From assembly GCA_020352215.1 (NCBI GenBank), contig CP070675.1:3611869-3669558 (forward strand): a stretch of 57,690 nucleotides of DNA. Direction: 5' to 3'. The position numbers and the translations under genes are program-made. Shown piece after piece: positions 54,764 through 57,690 of the stretch. This DNA is from Phycisphaerales bacterium (lineage in GTDB: Bacteria; Planctomycetota; Phycisphaerae; Sedimentisphaerales; Anaerobacaceae). The number at the start of each line of letters is the position of its first letter. Positions within the stretch are counted from its first letter, which is position 1. The notes under the pieces are model-generated. The model had not been told where the DNA came from, did no database searches, and saw only the letters and a list, made by a program, of their open reading frames with translations.

Positions 54764-55324
54764 CGCAAAAAGCCCTCAAATATTGCGCGCCTGACCCGCC
54801 CCGTATCTCGGCTCCCAGTTCCTTCGGCAAGCTCAAGACAAGCTTCTGTCTTCTATTTGCCGTCGTCTGTCTCATTTCCACCAGCGTTTCAGTCTATTTG
54901 TTTTCCATAGATCTTACACGTTGCCAGGCGGATGTCAAGCAAAATTCTTCTCAGCCGGAGAAAAAAGCCCGGTGCAAACCCCAATTACGGCGCGCCAGAC
55001 TGGTTCTTTGGCCGTCTTGCCTGATCACAGCCATATCTCGCCAACCGGCACTGGGAAGCCTGCCGCCACAGCCATAGCCTGGCCAAGGCGGTCGAGGCGC
55101 CTGCCGTCCTGATCAGGCGACATGGACAAAGGGCTGAAACGCGTTGCCGCCGAGGATGTGATCGACTACTTCGTCAAGCAGAGAGAACTCGACGGCCTGG
55201 AGCAGCGAATACCGGCGATTGAAGAGAGAACGGGCATGCGCAGGAGCGGGCAGAGCCTGGGCCCACAGGTAAAGATGGTTGCGTCCAAGCGGCGTTACAA
55301 CTGGAACCTCCGCTTCTTCTTCGG
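54764..55324. other. Gene-free stretch with repeat-associated sequence
   Basis: No credible gene in 560 bp. On the minus strand, 54764-54910 holds a purine-rich block (AGACAGACGACGG, AGAAGACAGAAG) like that beside the other array, and the promoter-like site at 54911-54938 precedes it. From 54950 to 55324 I see nothing convincing; a weak plus-strand frame from 55122 runs into the cytochrome gene on the other strand and is not supported. Confidence 0.5.
54911..54938 (-). promoter_or_regulatory. Promoter-like site leading into the second repeat array
   Basis: Minus strand: -35 TTGACA (54938-54933) with extension AATTTTGC, 16 nt spacer, -10 TAAGAT (54916-54911). It points into the repeat array about 150 bp downstream; no gene follows in that direction. 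Confidence 0.5.
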
Positions 55325-55951
55325 CTACTTGTCATGGCATGTCAGACACAGCGCGCTTCCGGCGTTGCTCTTGACCAGTAGGAAAGCCAGCCCGGTCTCA
55401 CTGTGGACGTCATGGCAAGAAGAACATTCCACATTGTCTTGGTAAAGCATATCGTTCGCGATTGTGTCACCAAGGCCGGAGGCCGTCGTGGCTGGATCGA
55501 AAAGACCCTTATCATTGGCGACAAGCGCCGAATCGTACGTGAACGATATCGGATGAGAACTGCTGAGATCCGTGCCCAAGGACAGGAGGGGTGATATCGC
55601 TGTCGTTCCGCCGACGAAACCACCGAAGTTGTCCAGGGCGACCGTGCCGTCGTGGCAACTCAGGCACAGCTTCGACGGCCCAGTGGGTTGGCCTATTGAA
55701 CTGCCGGCATTAAAGGTGGGGCTTGAGTAGAGATTGAAGATCTGCGTTGTCAGCTCGTGATTCCAAAGCGGCGCGCCGGCAACAGAGATGTCGGCGTCAT
55801 GCGGCGTATGGCACGGAGCGCAAATCTCTCCGGTACTATTCCAGCTCCTGCTGCTAAAGTCGTGCGACGAACCCGTTATGGCTGCAAGCAACGGCAAGGC
55901 CATGACCACGCATAGACACAACACGACGATTGGTATCTTGTTCCACTTCAT
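55325..55951 (-). CDS. Exported tetraheme cytochrome c
   Basis: 208 residues. Two ATGs lie in tandem (55954 and 55951); I take the second because GGAGGT is 6 nt upstream of it. Signal peptide MKWNKIPIVVLCLCVVMALP. Four CxxCH heme sites: CAPCH (followed by TPHDAD), CLSCH, CSSCH and CLTCH, the last only two residues from the C-terminus. The spacing is that of the cytochrome c3-like family with doubled CxxCH motifs often found in anaerobes. It is probably a periplasmic electron carrier. No reductase or quinol partner gene is near, so its donor and acceptor are unknown. It has its own promoter with a leader of about 190 nt. Confidence 0.9.
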   Translation of the reverse strand: MKWNKIPIVVLCLCVVMALPLLAAITGSSHDFSSRSWNSTGEICAPCHTPHDADISVAGAPLWNHELTTQIFNLYSSPTFNAGSSIGQPTGPSKLCLSCHDGTVALDNFGGFVGGTTAISPLLSLGTDLSSSHPISFTYDSALVANDKGLFDPATTASGLGDTIANDMLYQDNVECSSCHDVHSETGLAFLLVKSNAGSALCLTCHDK

Positions 55952-56145
55952 CATCACACCTCCAGGCACAGGTAGTGCTACTCTGGATCGGACTGTTCGG
56001 CAACTGCCACGCCTCTATGGGCACCGGGCGCACATGCAGATACCTCTCCCTGGCTGCGCCGGGCTTGACCCTCATACTCCGTGATGACGTGCCCTGTGGG
56101 GGAAAGCGAAATGGAGCTTTCTCTCCACCACTCCATACATTCATT

Positions 56146-56174
56146 ATCTTACTTGTTGGCCGGCGAGAAGTCAA
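56146..56174 (-). promoter_or_regulatory. Promoter of the tetraheme cytochrome
   Basis: Minus strand: -35 TTGACT (56174-56169) with extension GGTTTTTAC, 17 nt spacer, -10 TAAGAT (56151-56146). The leader to the ATG is about 190 nt and GC-rich. Confidence 0.6.
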
Positions 56175-56558
56175 GTAAAAACCCGTTGCTTGTGCGAAAT
56201 CGGCACCTCGCCGGTGGCATAATTCGCTGTCGCTCTCCAAGCGTCGGCGGACCAAAAACACTGTTTTCGGTGCAATAAGGCGGTTCCTGGCCCGGAAATG
56301 GAGGTGCTGAAAGAAGCCCAGGAACGAGCCTTCGCAGCACGGACCGATCTGCCGATTCTTGAGACTTTGCTGCCCTTTCTACGGAGCCTTCGTTGGCTGT
56401 AGGTCTCAACGAGCACAGAACCGTCTAATTGAGTTGCGAAGGCCCCCGGCAGGCCGCTGTTGTTGCCCATCGAGCAACTGGGCGGCAAGGGGGTGGCGAG
56501 AATCCATATCTGGCTGTTGTTTCCCATCCAACGGGCAAAGTCGATGCCGAGATTTTGC
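56175..56558. other. Gene-free stretch
   Basis: No gene supported. A 178-codon minus-strand frame crosses it (56171-56707), but it has no ribosome site, no recognisable motif and a composition like translated non-coding DNA. No clear hairpin, repeat or signal seen. Confidence 0.45.
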
Positions 56559-56588
56559 TTGAAAGCAGGGCGGCGAGCTTGGTATACT
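56559..56588 (+). promoter_or_regulatory. Promoter of the last exported protein
   Basis: -35 TTGAAA (56559-56564) with extension GATTTTGC, 18 nt spacer, -10 TATACT (56583-56588), 374 nt before the ATG at 56963. Confidence 0.6.
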
Positions 56589-56962
56589 ATTATATGATCT
56601 GCGATTTTCGCTCTGTTAGCGTGGATGTCCTTTGGCTTGCCATGGGATAAGGATGATGGGCGCAGCGGCACAGCGTGGTCTCTGTAATGCGCAAAGAGTC
56701 TTAGCACATCGATTCATAAATCACGTTGAGTCGCTCTGCCAGGAAAACCAAAGTCAGGTTCCGGCGCAAAGATGTGTATGGTGCGCGACTCAGAGGAGGT
56801 ACATAGGTAGGATTCTCCGGTTGTTGCCCCATGGGCAGGAGGTCACATAAGAGGGCAAGCCGCTAAGGCAAACGTATCCCCTATTTGTCACGGAGGACAG
56901 GCGCTTGGTGCGTGGCCAAGTCATAGATATCCAAAAAACGTTTTTTGTGAAGGAGAACTATT
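56589..56962 (+). promoter_or_regulatory. Long leader shared with the gene at 36986
   Basis: About 374 nt with no convincing ORF. It matches the other leader at GATCTGCGATTTTCG (56596), at GGAGGAC plus GTGGCCA (56892 and 56912), and at the ribosome site GAAGGAGAACTATT. It contains a perfect 14-bp palindrome AAAAAACGTTTTTT at 56933-56946, 16 nt before the start codon. Confidence 0.45.
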
Positions 56963-57690
56963 ATGTGCAAGAAATTCATTTGTTTGGCCTTGTTTTTTGC
57001 CTTGTGCACGACGGCTATGGGTTCCGGCTTAGCGTTGTACGACGGGTCACCCAACCCCGGCTGGTATGACGAAACTCAGCAGCACGCCGATGTTGACACG
57101 ATAATTGACATGACCGGACACCTGTTCGACGACGTCCAGCGGTTCGGTGACGGTGACTTTGAGGCATTTGGTGAATGGGTAGACCAGCGCACGGATGATG
57201 GTGTGGTGGACATTATCTGGCTCAACGGATGCATGCCGAGTGTCCTCTATCCATTCCCGAACCTGCAGCCGGATGGCTCGCGTGCTGAACTGTGGCTCGA
57301 CGGCGGAGACATGATTATCAATGTCGCCGACTGGTTTGGCTACATGTCATACGAAGGTGGAGTCCGATCAGCCGATAACGCCGCAAGTGGCGCGGAGAAC
57401 ATCCTGGACCTTCCCGGTATTATGACGAACGTTGAGGGCACTACGCATCCGGTGACAGAGGCAGGTCTGCAATATCTACCCAGTCTCAACGATCCTGCCC
57501 CAACTGAGAGAGAAGTTGTCCTCGGCGCCGTTGTGGACCCCTGGGAAGTTGCTGAGATATTCGCACGAAGTGCGGACGGCCTACGTGCTGATCCTGTGGT
57601 TATCCGCAACATAGACACTAACGGTCACGTCGCCTTTATAAACCAAGCTTTTACGAGTACCTCGATAGACGACAGAGGTTTGACCAGTGC
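56963..57690 (+). CDS. Exported protein, ThuA-like start, cut by the window end
   Basis: The first 242 codons are present. AAGGAG lies 7 nt before the ATG. Signal peptide MCKKFICLALFFALCTTAMG. The mature part (LALYDGSPNPGWYDETQQHA, DDVQRFGDGDFEAFGEWVD, VVDIIWLNGCMPSVLYPFPN, ELWLDGGDMIINVADWFGYM) resembles the alpha/beta ThuA/amidotransferase-like domains at the start of large planctomycete surface proteins, including the one at 36986 in this window, with which it also shares its promoter and leader. The remainder is outside the window; binding modules and a dockerin-like tail may follow. Role unknown. Confidence 0.8.
   Translation, partial: MCKKFICLALFFALCTTAMGSGLALYDGSPNPGWYDETQQHADVDTIIDMTGHLFDDVQRFGDGDFEAFGEWVDQRTDDGVVDIIWLNGCMPSVLYPFPNLQPDGSRAELWLDGGDMIINVADWFGYMSYEGGVRSADNAASGAENILDLPGIMTNVEGTTHPVTEAGLQYLPSLNDPAPTEREVVLGAVVDPWEVAEIFARSADGLRADPVVIRNIDTNGHVAFINQAFTSTSIDDRGLTS

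Noticed and set aside
55122..55445. 107-codon plus-strand frame
   Set aside because: Runs into the cytochrome gene on the opposite strand; its second half is only the reverse of the heme-site region.
56171..56707. 178-codon minus-strand frame
   Set aside because: No ribosome site, no motif, and it crosses the promoter of the last plus-strand gene.
56740..56850. Possible GEMM-type c-di-GMP riboswitch (GGCGCAAAG, GGTAGG, CCGGTTG)
   Set aside because: The pieces are in roughly the right order, but the GNRA loop and receptor are missing and the equivalent region of the sister leader lacks them.

Overview
The window looks like a chromosomal piece of a planctomycete of the Phycisphaerae type, probably from an uncultured lineage. 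This is inferred from gene content, not from a marker-gene search. Several exported proteins carry short dockerin-like tails with the pattern DxNxDxxVNxxDxxxLAxNWL. There is a PEP-CTERM sorting tail, a Tat-exported Gfo/Idh/MocA oxidoreductase, a CotH/lamin-tail giant protein, a DUF5107-TPR protein and PilX-like proteins. Housekeeping genes (uvrB, nadC, birA, lpd, priA, a proline tRNA) are scattered among large secreted proteins. No rRNA, CRISPR array, insertion sequence or phage region was found.

Left part (1-16.4 kb), mostly minus strand: two tandem PilX-like, beta-solenoid-tailed proteins (the first cut by the window edge); a small exported coiled-coil protein; a single-chain LipB-LipA lipoate enzyme; a PEP-CTERM protein; a C_GCAxxG_C_C redox protein downstream of dihydrolipoamide dehydrogenase; a large exported protein of unknown role facing a Tat-exported metallophosphoesterase; then birA, nadC, uvrB and an M14 amidase-like lipoprotein.

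Middle part (16.6-36.5 kb), mostly plus strand: 1-pyrroline-5-carboxylate dehydrogenase; an exported protein with a SagB/nitroreductase-like fold and dockerin tail; a truncated gene copy and its intact parent flanking a repeat array; a membrane-anchored conserved protein; L-2-hydroxyglutarate oxidase, a CGGC protein, an AstE/AspA-like deacylase and PriA; tRNA-Pro(CGG); a DUF502 membrane protein; two unrecognised large proteins; a Gly/Pro/Arg-rich exported protein; and a Tat-exported Gfo/Idh/MocA oxidoreductase.

Right part (37-57.7 kb): a 1150-residue multidomain exported protein converges on a 2321-residue CotH/lamin-tail/beta-helix protein. A DUF5107-TPR protein is divergent from a three-gene set made of a URO-D-like protein, a Gfo/Idh/MocA oxidoreductase and a second URO-D-like protein. 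A tetraheme cytochrome c follows, and the start of another exported protein runs off the end.

The most unusual signals are: (1) two oppositely oriented arrays of a roughly 90-110 bp unit with the core AAAACAAAGCCAATTT, each with a sigma70-like promoter upstream; (2) the exported tandem nitroreductase-like protein; (3) the LipB-LipA fusion, apparently leaderless; (4) the URO-D/oxidoreductase/URO-D cluster; (5) two far-apart genes that share a promoter and a leader of about 370 nt.
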